DNA of 64,000 nt, from positions 2,119,001 to 2,183,000 of the forward strand of contig JARHVA010002372.1 of NCBI GenBank assembly GCA_037957365.1, written 5' to 3'. Source of the DNA: Torreya grandis. Taxonomy: Eukaryota; Streptophyta; Pinopsida; Cupressales; Taxaceae. Positions 22,312 through 34,406 of this stretch are shown one piece after another (the stretch's first letter is position 1; each line of letters starts with the position of its first letter). The notes under the pieces were generated by a model. That model was not told the DNA's origin and made no database searches. It saw only the letters and a list, made by a program, of their open reading frames with translations. Position numbers and translations under genes: made by a program.

Positions 22312-25040
22312 TGTTGGAGGTTTTTCAATGATGTCTCCAAGGTGAACAAACATGTTGATGAGGTGTCATGTGTGTTAGATTGACAATGACAAAGTGTGGT
22401 TAAATGTGCTTCAATGTTCCTACATGGTTCTTTAGTGGTTGACTTAGTAAGGCAATTGATTAATGATATTGATGATACAAACATGTTATAGATACCCTAT
22501 AGGATGTTATGAGTGCTTATGGAAGTGAATGGAATTCATCAAAATAGTCATATGAATGTCTAAGATCAAGTTATCATCTTGAAAGATAAAGCTAAGTAAG
22601 TAGATTGATGACATTATATTTCATGTGTGTGAAGGTTTTAAGAGTAGTTTCATACATGGATGGATTCCCCTATGTGAGGAGATCATATAGTTCAAATTTT
22701 AGGTTTGGACATGGATTGTAGAAAAATTTATTAAGGTAAAAAGTTAGATTCTCAAGTAGAGTTTAATAAGCTCCCATACTTATCCAAATTTGTATTATCA
22801 AAGATATATGGTCAACATTTAATTAGATCATAGATCTAATTGTGAGTGTTTAATATGACTGAATAAGGATCTAATGGAGTGTGTGATCCTGTCAAATGGA
22901 CATCAATCATGCACATGAAGTCAATATGTCAAAGGTTTCTCAAAAGGCACATGTTGGTGATAAGTTTCATAATATAAGAAGCTTTGACATAATATAAATG
23001 GCACACGAGTGTTTTTATAGATAGAGATTGATGGTGTGGGTTGAATCAAAGAGTCAAATGTACAGAAGGCATATAGAGCTACTAAGTGGCATAATTATGG
23101 AAGCTCAAATCAAAGATCAATGATGAGAGTTTAAATATAAATACCATGATACTCCTAAAGATATTGATGGAGTGGATTCTATATAGCTTCAAATATAAAT
23201 AATATGAAGACATAGTGCTTGATGTTTAGTGTTTGAACAATGATTGTTGGCATTTAAAAATAATAAAGGAAAAGTAGTGCTTAGTATTTTGCTGATATAA
23301 TTTGATAAATGATGAATTTATTGATATATTAAAAAGTAAAATTGTAAAGGACTCCAAGGAACATCTATATAAATTGGTTATATGTTTTTAATGTGAATAA
23401 AATCAAAGATATTAAACTCTAAATTTGACTGTGTTTGAGCATGTTCTGCAAATAACCCAATAAGGATAATTGAATTTTTATTAATAGTATTTTGATGTTT
23501 GAAGATGAAATATATATTGAAGAGTGTTATAAAATTCATGAGAACCATATGTGTGGATTTTAGAGGTTTGACTAATCCTTCTTCAGTGTGAACAATTGCT
23601 TATAATTTGACTATCTTTATTGAATGCACTGGCAATTTGAGTGACCATCTTATAGAGGTAAGTTTAAGATGTTTTGAGTAGAATTAAAGAATAAAATGAG
23701 AATTAAGATGTTATATAAGTATCTAAGTCTTAAGATAAGGCATTTTTTATCATAATATTTCCTTGATCAGATATGGAGAGTCAAAATAGCTTGATTGTAT
23801 TTTGACTATGTGTGACCAGTCTGAGTGGTTATTTTGAGAGAGTTGATTTGAGAAATTAGATCCCATGTTGTAGTGTCCAAGGAATATGGAAGTATTAAAT
23901 ATGTCCTAAAGGGTTCACCCGTGTGACCTAATCATATGTATTTGTGAAATATTTGAGTTGTTACTTCATAGGTTTGATACTATGTTTTTTGTATATGAAG
24001 ACATGAAGAGAAAGGAGACCTAATTGGTAGGTTTGAGTGTTGAGTTGGTGTTACATGTGGAATAAAACCATATGGGAGTAATAAAGGTGATATTTAAAAA
24101 AAAATTGATGTGTTATAAGCATTGGTAAAGGATGAATGTGTTCCAAGTAGTCTCACATATAATGTGTGAGTATGAAGGTGTAATTATTTTAGGTTTCACC
24201 GAGACCTAATGCTAGTTTGGGGATAATGAGGGATTGTCAAACCCAATGATTGTGTGTTTATTAAATGTAACATGTATGAGGACATATTTAAAATTTTATT
24301 CAAATATGTAAATCATCTTGGCTAACCAAGATGGGTTAAAGGAAGAGAGATGTATAAGTGCAAGGTCTTTTTGGACTAATTATGCTAGTTGTGGATTCAA
24401 GTGAAGAAGAGAACATTTAAAAGAGAAGGTGAAGGATATTTATTACCATTATAGTGTGAAAAATATTAGACATGTTTATATAATTAATATTATTTGGAGG
24501 ACACATAGGTCATTAGACCTAATGAGCCTAGAAGAGATTGGAGGTGAAGAGTGCAGACAAAGGTGATCATCATCAATTGAAGAGTAAAAATAAGTGTTTA
24601 AGGTGATCTGTTTAGGTAGCTAAGTGGGTGTTTGGATTTTTATGGGGTCGGTTCCTCCTTCCAAGGTAAATCTTGTTAAAGGTCTAGTTATTTTGGGTGC
24701 TCAACTAGAGAGGGACAATTGCTCCTTACGGGATTAATGTCTCACTAAACTAAGGGATGGGTATTCCTTGATCAGTTGGTTTTAGTCTAAATGTTAGATA
24801 TTTATATTATAGGATTGTATTCCATATTTTAGGTTATAGTGGGTTTTATTCCCCAAGAGGGTTTCCCATATATATGATGTGTTCATGTGATGTATGTTCT
24901 AATGTAGGCTTTGGATGTGTATACTTTCATGTTTATGTTGCTTGATTAAGTTGATGTATGCTAAATGTTTAAGAGTTGGGAATTGAATTGGAGTATCTTG
25001 AATCACTAATTTACCCCACCCAAATATTTTACCTCTAAAA
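22312..25040 (+). repeat. Element B 3' LTR
   Basis: Counterpart of 17799-20522, starting TGTTGGAGG. Differences are spread along the whole length, consistent with an old insertion. Confidence 0.88.
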
Positions 25041-28000
25041 TTTCCCTCATGTTTTATACCATATTTTCCTCCAATAGGTCCTAATTTGAAATCATGATGT
25101 CTATAGTATATCATGGTGTTAATATATTTTAGATACATAAATAAATTTATAATACATCCATCAAAATGTAAAATAAAAGGATTTAATTATTACAAAATAT
25201 CCATATACCAAAGGTATAATTCAATTATTACTAAAAAACATATAGACTGTACTAGTTATTTGTATATCATTGATAAGGGCTGGGATATTCAAATTTCACT
25301 GTAATGCTTATTGAGATGCATTAGTTGTTATTTTGCATCTTCTTAAATAAAATGGGTTTGAGTGAGGAAATCCACTCATAACTGCTATATTTTCAAAATT
25401 TTATGTAAGGTTATTTGAGTTGATTAAGGTTTCAATGAAGGATAAGAATGTTTAAGAGATCTATAGCGGAATTTGATAAATTGAGTGAGGTTTTTCAATA
25501 AAAAAAGTAGAGGAAGAAATTTTTCAAATTTATTTTAAGGTCTGACACATTATAATAGAGTAAAAACCATCTGAACATGAATTTTTTCTATCACAAAGGG
25601 AGACCTAACCTTATCTTGGTCACACTAGGAACTCTTGAACCTATTCATGGTCAAAATTTCAATGTTCTTAGAAAGCAAAACATTTTCCATGTTTTACTCA
25701 TTAGACCCATTTCCAACTAATTTCAGCATTTTATAGTACACATGGTTTCATACATTTTTGTATTTATCTTGAATCTCTCTTTCTTTTTAGTTTAAAGTAT
25801 TTAAATATTTTCATTTTGTAAAAGTAGGTCTTTTATTACTATTATATTATTCTATTTTAATAAAATTTTAGTCATTCACATGATTATGGTTTAATGTAGT
25901 GTATTATGAATTAAATCCAATTTAAAATAGTATATTAAGGAAGATTAAACTCATAATAAACACACCGCACACATTGAAGACACCTCAAAAATTATACAAA
26001 TTGATAAATCAATTAATAAATGGAGAAATAACATCAAAAACACTGTAGACATATCCAACACTGAGTAATCTCATCAAAAAAATTGAATAAAAATCAAACA
26101 TGAATAAAATAGTAAACTATGTAACCAAATATAGAGTAAACACCTAAGACATGAATATAACAATCATAGTAAGAACATGAATATATATAATAAATCATGG
26201 AGTTGTTAAGGATGAATATAGTAGTAAAGGTGCACCAAAGTTCATATAAAATCAAATGATATCCCAATATGTTAAATAAAAATCAATGAATATAAAAATT
26301 TGAATTGTATTGATATGATCCCATTATATGCCCAAAGTTTAAATTGATAGAACACAGGATGTGCCCCCGCCCTACAATGAATATTAGATCATATACATAT
26401 ACTTATTGCACATAAAAACTACATATTTACAAAACATATCTTCAATATCATGTTTATACATAATATTCTTACTATAAATTATTTTAATCGGTGGACAATC
26501 ATGAACATTTAGTGCATAATTGATTTAGAGCATCATAAGAATACATAAGGTGTAGTATGATTAAAAGTTCATGCGTGTACATTTTTTGTTTTATATGGGT
26601 ATGATAGGTATTATAGTTACCAATAGGATGTTTTTGATTCATTATAATTCTTTATTTTGTGTGTTTGAGCTCATTCTATAGTTTCTCACCAAAAATAATA
26701 TTTTAAATTTTAAATTTTGAAACTAGGCTAGAGTGGTATTTTGGAACTTGTATGGAATGCCAATGTTGTTGAAAGTTTTTAATGGGTTATATTATGTCCT
26801 ATTAAATTTTTCAAAGGTTTTATAATGTGAAAATCAATGTAAACCAAGAAAACAAGAGTGTAATTGCCACTATATGTGGGATTGGCAAGCAATTAGACCT
26901 ATTTTGCATGTTTGACATAATAATGAGGGGATAAAATGAATGTAAAGTGTTAGAGTATGTGTATAAGGTAAGTAAGATAGATGTATTTTAATTTTTAATA
27001 AAGGAGGTAATTATTCAAAATAAGGTAAAAAATATCAATACTTACAAGTAGACTGCCTACCTTGTTAAAACTCTATACTTGATAGTGTATATGTTGAGAG
27101 AATTAAATAAAGAACTCTGTTTGAAGAACTATTTTTGAATCTAAGTGAGTTATAAAAATATAATTGATGTGTTTTATTTTTATTCATTTTTTTTTGTGTG
27201 TTTTCATGATCATTGCTTAGATAACAAGGTGATAACATACAACCTAGTCCATGTTGAGAGAATTTTATGTTTACACGGTCCCAAAAATATGTCTAACAAG
27301 GTGTATATAATATTATTAATACTTGTTTCATGTTGGATATGTTTTATTAAATAGTTAAGTACATTTATTAATTCAATTAAAACCTTTAGACTCTCTCAAG
27401 TGAGAGAAAATTAATCTTGAGTCTTCATTCATGCCAACATAGTCAAGAAAGACACTTATAATTTTGAAATAGGGATTGTTTGGGATTTATTGGGATTGAT
27501 CATGAGAAAAAAAAATATTGAATAATTTGAAGAGAGGTATTTTATAAATTATCCAAGTCGTATAATTTTTTTAATAGGTATAAAAATCTTCCTAGTCCTT
27601 TTTGTTAACTCTTGATGACCTACAGGCCTCTCAACATTTGGCCTAGGGTTTGAAAATAAAAGCTTGCATAAATTTTGTTTCATCCAACCAAAATTGATAA
27701 AAAAATTAATATAGTTTATTTTAATGTCCTATATAAGTTTAAATATATTTAAATTTAGTACAGTACCATACAACATGATCACCAAGTTTGTGGCATTAAA
27801 CTAGACCTAAAGAGACCTAATTGGTTAAGAGGTAGTTGAGTAATTAGGGTTATATTAAGAATTGGGTCATAAAAAATTGTATGAAGATAAAATTAGATAA
27901 TGGGTGTCCAAATATTGTCTTATTTTATTTTTAGGCTTTGTATAGTGTATAAAACAAGGCTACAAGAATATATGCCTAATAGAAGAAAGTGTAGTTTGTT

Positions 28001-28205
28001 AGAGAGTTATTGCTTGCAGATTGTTTTATTTGGTTGGATGAATGAAGATATAAATGATCATATTTATTTAGTTATTAACCCTCATGAAAATAATATAACA
28101 ATGGGATCATGTTTTAGCCTTTCATGCCTATGTACTTATATCAAAGAGAGAAACAAGTTTAAGGTAGGAATGGAGAGTGAGGTGTTGGAAGTTATCTAAG
28201 ATGAT
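25041..28205. other. Unassigned AT-rich sequence
   Basis: Three kilobases with no LTR pair, coding motif or RNA gene that I can support. A 99-codon frame at 27900-28199 has no family motif. Confidence 0.45.
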
Positions 28206-28340
28206 GATGTAGGTGATAAGGAGTGAAAGGTGTAGATTTAGATAAATGGTGGAATTCCTTGAAGAGAGAGATGGGAACATATGATTGAAGAGGATTATGA
28301 GCCTAGTGTAGAGATATTGATCAAAAGGTGTCAAGATAAG
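28206..28340 (+). pseudogene. Short decayed coding fragment of unknown origin
   Basis: Directly upstream of the element C LTR one frame reads ERWEHMIEEDYEPSVEILIK with stops on either side. The composition looks like protein rather than spacer. It could be the C-terminal end of a gypsy polyprotein left upstream of a 3' LTR, or part of the sequence C inserted into. I cannot assign a family. Confidence 0.3.
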
Positions 28341-28345
28341 TAAGG

Positions 28346-29366
28346 TGTAGACACCCCATTTTTACCATTCCATGTCTAAATGGTTATCAGATGGACATCT
28401 TGAAAATAATGAAAATTTAGATTATAAACCATTGAAACACTCTAATTCATCTATACACATCATGTGTAATTCCTGATTCACACCAATAGATTCTTAAATA
28501 TGGAATTATCTTATATGAAATCATCACTTTCTTCTAAATATTCTCTGGTCAAGTTGTGACCTAACAATTGACATTTTGAACACTTATATAAGATAAACTT
28601 TTCCAAATTATAGAAATGAAAATTAACCTAATAAGAGGTGCTTAATTGGTTAAACCCATTTAAATGCATAGTCAAAATGTCTATGGCTAAGTAGTGAATT
28701 TTTATCTTTAAAAATTCATAAAATATAGAATGATGACATCATCATGACATCATAATAAATAATTAAAATGGTGACATAATACATGGCATCACCATAAATG
28801 TTTTCAAGCATTCAAATTGAAAATATCAAACAAATATATGGATTTACAATCCATGCTTATTAATTGTTACATTTAATGCCTTGAGCCTCCAAAATTGAAT
28901 TGATTTGTGGTTACAAGTCTTAATCTCAATATGGATGGTCACAAATCGATTCCATTATTTATAAAAATTTATAAATACAAGGGGCCTCAATCATTCTTTC
29001 AAGTTATTTTTGTGTAAACTTATTATGCAAAAATTGGTATCGAAATGCTTCATTGATTCAACTCAATTAGACTAATTTGAATAACCTAATCCATTAGTGA
29101 AATAAGATATGATGGAGGATAATTCTAAACTTCATTAACAAAGACTTGGAACACCAAATCTAGGGAAAAGCATGCTTATTAGCTAATTTTGAGGGAGAAT
29201 AACTAATTGGAAGGTATAACAATATCTTTCTTTTATAATTAGTTATCTTAATTCATTATCACTACCCCTTGAGGGATTAGGATTTATAAGTTAGGTTTTA
29301 ATGATTATTTGAGATATTTATTGAATAATTCATGATATAACCTTTATCTCATAATCATATTCTACA
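28346..29366 (+). repeat. Element C 5' LTR
   Basis: Canonical inverted ends TGTAGA and TCTACA. Related to the element A LTR in the promoter region (AAATACAAGGGGCCTC, then TGTGTAAACTTATTATGCAAA), though clearly a different subfamily. Confidence 0.72.
28966..28980 (+). promoter_or_regulatory. TATA box of the element C LTR
   Basis: AATTTATAAATACAA lies where the element A LTRs have their TATA motif, followed about 40 bp later by the conserved TGTGTAAACTTATTATG. Confidence 0.5.
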
Positions 29367-29368
29367 TT

Positions 29369-29388
29369 TTGGCATGCTCAGTGGGACC
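29369..29388 (+). promoter_or_regulatory. Primer-binding site of element C
   Basis: TTGGCATGCTCAGTGGGACC, two bases after the LTR. It differs by a few substitutions from the element A site. Confidence 0.72.
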
Positions 29389-29532
29389 ACACATCTCTTA
29401 GTCCTTCTAATTTGGCATTGAGACCCTCTTTTGAGGATGTTTTGCACTTCTATTCTTCTTACTTTAAATTTTTATAACATCTAGACCAATCAAAGATTTT
29501 GAAATGTAAAACATGAACTTTACCTGAATATT

Positions 29533-29960
29533 AGTGATAATTCCCTATGGAATGGTAGAATCACCCTATGCAATAGTGATATCACTCACATAAATGATGA
29601 AATCGACTTTTCTATTTTCTATTTCTATTTATGTGTTTTCACAAAATGAAAAAATTGATGAGGAAATTGGTGACTTTAACCTATGAAATGGTTGTTTTTC
29701 CAACATATCAGTGAGAGAATTTAGGACTAAAACTTGTAGCTAATTATTGTGTTTTTCATTTCTATCATTTTGGTAGAATCACCCTATTTATCAGTAGAAT
29801 TGCCCTGCTAATTAGCATAATCACCCTATAATAAGTAGAATCACAAACACTATCTTTTCTATCTCTGTGTATTAACATAATCAACCTAATTAATAATATA
29901 TTTTCCCTACTGATTGGTGAAAATTCTCTTTATAATGGTGGTATTTTCTTGTGTTGAAAA
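29533..29960 (+). repeat. 21-bp repeat blocks in the element C leader
   Basis: Block 1 starts at 29533, 29554 and 29575. Block 2 starts at 29771, 29792, 29813 and 29834, an exact 21-bp spacing. A weaker third block follows near 29875-29945. Core unit: GGTAGAATCACCCTATTTATC. Blocks 1 and 2 are 217 bp apart, so the cassette itself looks duplicated. Confidence 0.75.
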
Positions 29961-30216
29961 ATAGAGAGCTACAGAACTAAGTTACAAGTATATTTGAATA
30001 TATTACACCCCTATTTTAGACTTCTAACACTCTAATTACAGGTTTTAAAACACTTAGTTTCCATTTTACAACAACCAAAAGCAAATTTCACTTCATATCT
30101 CATTTGGTGTTATAAAATTCACTCAAAGTTTAGATAAATTCTCATAAGAACTTTTGATTTTTGAATAGTATTTAATGTGTGTTTGTTTCACTAACAAAGT
30201 GTAGTTTGTATGCTCG

Positions 30217-30260
30217 CCCCCCCCCCCCCCCCACCAATCCCCTTCCCCCCAATCCCCTTT
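30217..30260. repeat. C16 homopolymer and neighbouring C runs
   Basis: Sixteen C residues, then CCCC, CCCCCC and CCCC runs within 44 bp. The minus strand is therefore G-quadruplex competent. The matching place in element A (near 8140) has only short runs, so the long run is a local expansion. Confidence 0.9.
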
Positions 30261-31073
30261 AGGGAACTTGGGTGATCCAAAAATGTTTCACTTATTAATT
30301 TTTTGACTTTTTCCAAGCATGGAAGGAAGGTTGCTAAGGCACTCTCCAAAATCTAAATGATTTGGGTTATCCCAATACAACCCTAAAGTCCTAAAATTTC
30401 TATTTCTTACATATTGGCTTGTGGGTAGGAGATCATAGCCTCTCCATGAGTTTTCTAGGGAAGCATTGACTCAAGAATTCATCTCTTGTCAAATTTTAAA
30501 CCCCACTTCATGGTAGTGGAATATAAATTAAGTTCAATTTATTGGGACACTTGTTTGAGTGGTTAAACAAGCTTTGTTATTAAGAGACTACCTCAAAATG
30601 TAGGTTTAACTTGTACATCATACTACATTGAAATGTTGACAAATGTAGTGGTTGTGAAAAGGACAAGACCTTTTCACAATAATCCATTTAATGCATATCT
30701 AAATGATGTGTTGTGCACTAGTGTTAATCACACATATGGGATCCTTTAAAACATATAAAATTGATAATTTTTAGAACAACCCCACATGCCATGGAGTAAT
30801 ATTGGTTCAGGGTGAGTAGCCTAAAGTTTAAGTCACCATACAAAGTATAGAGAGAAGAAGGGGCCTAAATACCTTAATTTTCATGTGCATCTAATTTTAT
30901 TAGATTTAAAACTTATTTCCTCTAAATAAGTACTATATACATAATTTTAAGCATATAAAGCCACCTTATTAGTTTGGTAGGATAAGACATTCACTTTGAT
31001 GTTTATATTATTATTTTTTATGGTATTTTGAGTCTAAAAACTATTTTTGTGAAACAAAAACATTTAAAAAAGT

Positions 31074-32320
31074 TATTGAGTATTGTCATTGATGTCAAAG
31101 GTGCATCTTAAAAATGTTGATGTCAAAGGTGACTAAGCCTAGTTAGTAATTTGTGATGTGACAATGTACATTGAGAGAGAATTATAATTAAGGTCATTAA
31201 GAGAGTTTTGTCATGAGATAAATATAAATATTTAATTTTAAGTTAAGTAATTCCATATGGTTTCATGAAGGTGCTAGTTATTGATGTCAAAGTTACATAA
31301 GAAGCCTAATCATGAGCCTAGTCATGACATGAAAAGGTATGTGCATGAAAATGATTGAAAATAGGCATGTGAAGGTTGTATGGCACTATTTTATCATGAA
31401 TTTGAGGCATTAAATCATTCATGATATTTTAAGGGTGAGCCCATAGGGGTAGGACCTTTAGTCTAACCCTACACTTAGACCTCTCTTAGACCTTACTTGG
31501 CTTAATGAGGTATGAAGATCAAATTTTAGGGAAAGTATGCACATTTGAGCATGGCCATAGGTAATATAAGTTATTTTAGGCATGATCACAAATTTTGAGG
31601 TCAATGTTTATAATAAAAATTACATGAAACATAGTTTTAGGCCTTCTCAAGCTCATATAATGAGGTTTCAAACCTGAGAAGCACATTCAGATGTTCATTG
31701 GCACATGTAACCTCTACATGGGAATATAAGATATTAAGGAGAGATGAGTGAGGGTCCTAGATAATATTTCAAGGCATTGGTTTTGGATTCAAGTGGTAGT
31801 CCTTTATGAACAATTGTTAACACTAAAACCTGTGTTAAACCTCCCTAAAACCTTAATAAGGACCTGATGTGAAAGATCTTATCTAAATCATCTTATAATG
31901 GATTAAAATGAATACATAATATATTATATAATGTATTAAAATCTCCTAGGTACCTCCATGTGGTGGTGGTTATTCATATGAGGGAGTAAATACACATATA
32001 TAAGATTATTTGTCAATAAGTTATTGTAGCTCTCAAAACTTGTATTGGACAAGAAAACTAAATAGATGGGAGAATAAGCTAGAGACTCAATTTTCATGTT
32101 CATAACAATTTATGGATATGTTATAGCCTTAAAATTTTCTAATTTTTTCATCCAATTTATCAATTATTAGATAAACCTAATGGTGTAAATAGTGCAAAAC
32201 CCAAGCAAAGATGAGAAGATGGATTTGAGGGTCTGAACATGTTAGATTGATGCAATAAAGTGTATGAAGAGTTTATCTAAGAATTTTAAGTAATATTCAT
32301 AATTTTAAGGAGTTTTTGAG
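31074..32320 (+). repeat. Element D 5' LTR, first half
   Basis: Begins TATTGAGTATTG, a decayed TGTTGAG. The CAAACCTGAGAAGCACATTC segment near 31670 and GTTCATTGGCACATGTA nearby match the LTRs of E. The segment with TCCTTTATGAACAATTGTTA near 31800 matches G near 51995. It ends exactly where the E LTR begins. Confidence 0.75.
32316..32320. other. Target-site duplication of element E, left copy
   Basis: TTGAG abuts the left end of E. The right side has TGGAG at 42684-42688, one mismatch in five. Confidence 0.6.
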
Positions 32321-33594
32321 TGTTGAAATCACAATTAATTATTCAAAACATTTACAACTTTAGTTTATCATTCTTGAACTATCAAAACAATATAATGAAC
32401 TAGCAACACATTAAGGGCCATGAACATGAGATGAGATCATAACACATAGAACACTTATTTGAGTGGGAAACACTGAATAGTAATAAAAAAAATTGATGAT
32501 GATAATTTAATACTTTATTATAATTCAAGCATTAATATTTAATGAAGCACCAACTTCACTTGGAGTACCAACCCCAACTAGCCAAACACTAACTTGACTA
32601 GGCTTTAACAAGCACCCACTTGCAAGGAGGAACCAACCCTCTAAATGAATCAAAACTAAATAAGACACCTAAAACCTTTGATAAAATTTATAACCCTTTT
32701 TTTCTCATAAAATATATTATGATCTCCTTCTTTAGCTCTTCACACACTTCTATCCTTTTCAAACTAGTCTTTAGCCTTCTTCACTCAATTAGGTATCTTC
32801 AAGATAGATTAGGTCATTTGACATTGATATTAATATATAGTATCCATATTATATATTTATTATAGTATCTATCCACCCTTATTATGGTCTAGCATACCTT
32901 TTTTATCTCTTCAAAACACTATATATTATGCTACATCTTTCATACTTACTAACTAGCCAATTAGGCCTATTAGGTCTTGTTTTTATATTAGGCTCTTGCT
33001 CATACACCTATTGGTCAGACATACACACTTTATAACTTATTTTTTTAATGAAATAGTACTTATAAAATTCAAAAAACATTAATAAAACAATAAAATAGGT
33101 CAGTCATAGTATATAGGACCAAAACCCACTTTTAGGCCTTAAGGAGACCTAATTCAATTAGGCCTTTATTAACACATGTTATCCACTGAAATGTTTGTAA
33201 AAAAACTTATAAAATGGAAGGAAAATATAAAATATCACTAAAATATACCTTATCAAACTATAATTTAGGTCCAAAACACCTTTTAGGTTGAACCACCACT
33301 TGAACCTGTTCTCAAGACACCGTTTATTCTAGGTTTGTGCATATCTAGAAAGTCTATCTTAAACAATTAAAGCATTAAAAAAATTCAAAAAAACTATGGA
33401 AAAAAATAAAACATACATAATATTCATGAATATAAAAAATTCAAAAATTTCATTAGACTTCATTGTACATGGCAAAAGGACTCAAACCCTTCTCTACAAG
33501 TAGACCAAATAGAACTACCAACTAGCCTTAAAACATAGTCATGGAAACAATGACCTAAAACACTTGTAGAACCATTTTCAGAGACTTAAAATGC

Positions 33595-33597
33595 ATG

Positions 33598-33671
<74 letters not shown>

Positions 33672-33890
33672 CATATATACATATATATATATGTATGTAT
33701 ATATATATGTATATACATACATATATATATATATATATACATATATGTATATATACATACATACATATATATGTATATATATACATATATGTATATATAC
33801 ATATACATAATGTATATATATATATATATACATGTATATATACATGTATATATATACACATTATATATATACATGAATATATATATATAC

Positions 33891-33980
<90 letters not shown>
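33595..33980. repeat. (AT)n/(ATGT)n and (GT)n compound microsatellite
   Basis: About 335 bp of AT repeats with ATGT and ATAC variants, then about 24 pure GT units (33932-33980). The matching place in the 5' LTR (near 41100) has only a short AT stretch. All Tyr-Ile frames across it are artefacts. Confidence 0.97.
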
Positions 33981-33982
<2 letters not shown>

Positions 33983-33983
<1 letters not shown>

Positions 33984-34406
33984 GTCACATGAAAATGTTG
34001 GTCTTGTAGACCAATCTCATAGTCTTGTACCTCATTGTCTCATCTAAAGCAAACAAGTCATCTTATGAACAACATTTTCATCATATCCATTTACCTCTAA
34101 AAAATCTATCAAAAATTAAAATTTATTACAAGTATTTAAAAACTTATACATTGAACTTTTATTCATCCCTGATCCATGATAACACATCTAAAATATATAT
34201 GGTCACATGGAAATGTTGGTCTTGTAAACCAATCTCATAGTCTTGTACCTCATTGTCTCATCTAAAGCAAACAAGTCAACTTATGAACAACATTTTCATC
34301 ATATCCATTTACCTCTAAAAAATATATCAAAAATTAAAATTTATTACAAGTCTTTAAAAACTTATACATTGAACTTTTATTCATCCCTAATCCATGATAA
34401 CACATC
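33983..34406. repeat. 218-bp tandem duplication
   Basis: GGTCACATG starts at 33983 and again at 34201. The copies are nearly identical up to AACACATC at 34188 and 34406. A single, more diverged copy sits at about 41117-41330 in the other LTR, so the duplication arose in this LTR after insertion. Confidence 0.93.

Larger units (their letters stand above)
17799..25040 (+). mobile_element. Element B: non-autonomous copia-like LTR retrotransposon
   Basis: Direct repeats of 2.72 kb (17799-20522 and 22312-25040) flank a 1.79-kb interior. The 5' LTR ends next to a PBS for initiator tRNA-Met (TTGGTATCATAG) and the 3' LTR is preceded by the purine tract AAAAATGGGGAGCG. Orientation is therefore plus. 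The interior keeps only two decayed CCHC zinc-knuckle segments and no recognisable protease, integrase or RT. LTRs longer than the interior are unusual. I could not find a convincing 5-bp duplication (TATCT on the left, TTTCC on the right). Confidence 0.85.
28346..31073 (+). mobile_element. Element C: 5' part of an A-family LTR element
   Basis: A 1.02-kb LTR (TGTAGACACC to TCTACA) is followed by a PBS and about 1.7 kb of leader that matches the element A interior in order. No 3' LTR or coding region is present, because the sequence changes to the element D LTR at 31074. C was probably invaded by D and its remainder lost with the right side of D. Confidence 0.7.

Noticed and set aside
27900..28199. 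99-codon plus-strand frame
   Set aside because: No recognisable motif or neighbouring coding signal; length is within chance for AT-rich DNA over 64 kb.
33555..34009. Long Tyr-Ile and Thr-His frames on both strands
   Set aside because: Translation of AT and GT repeats.
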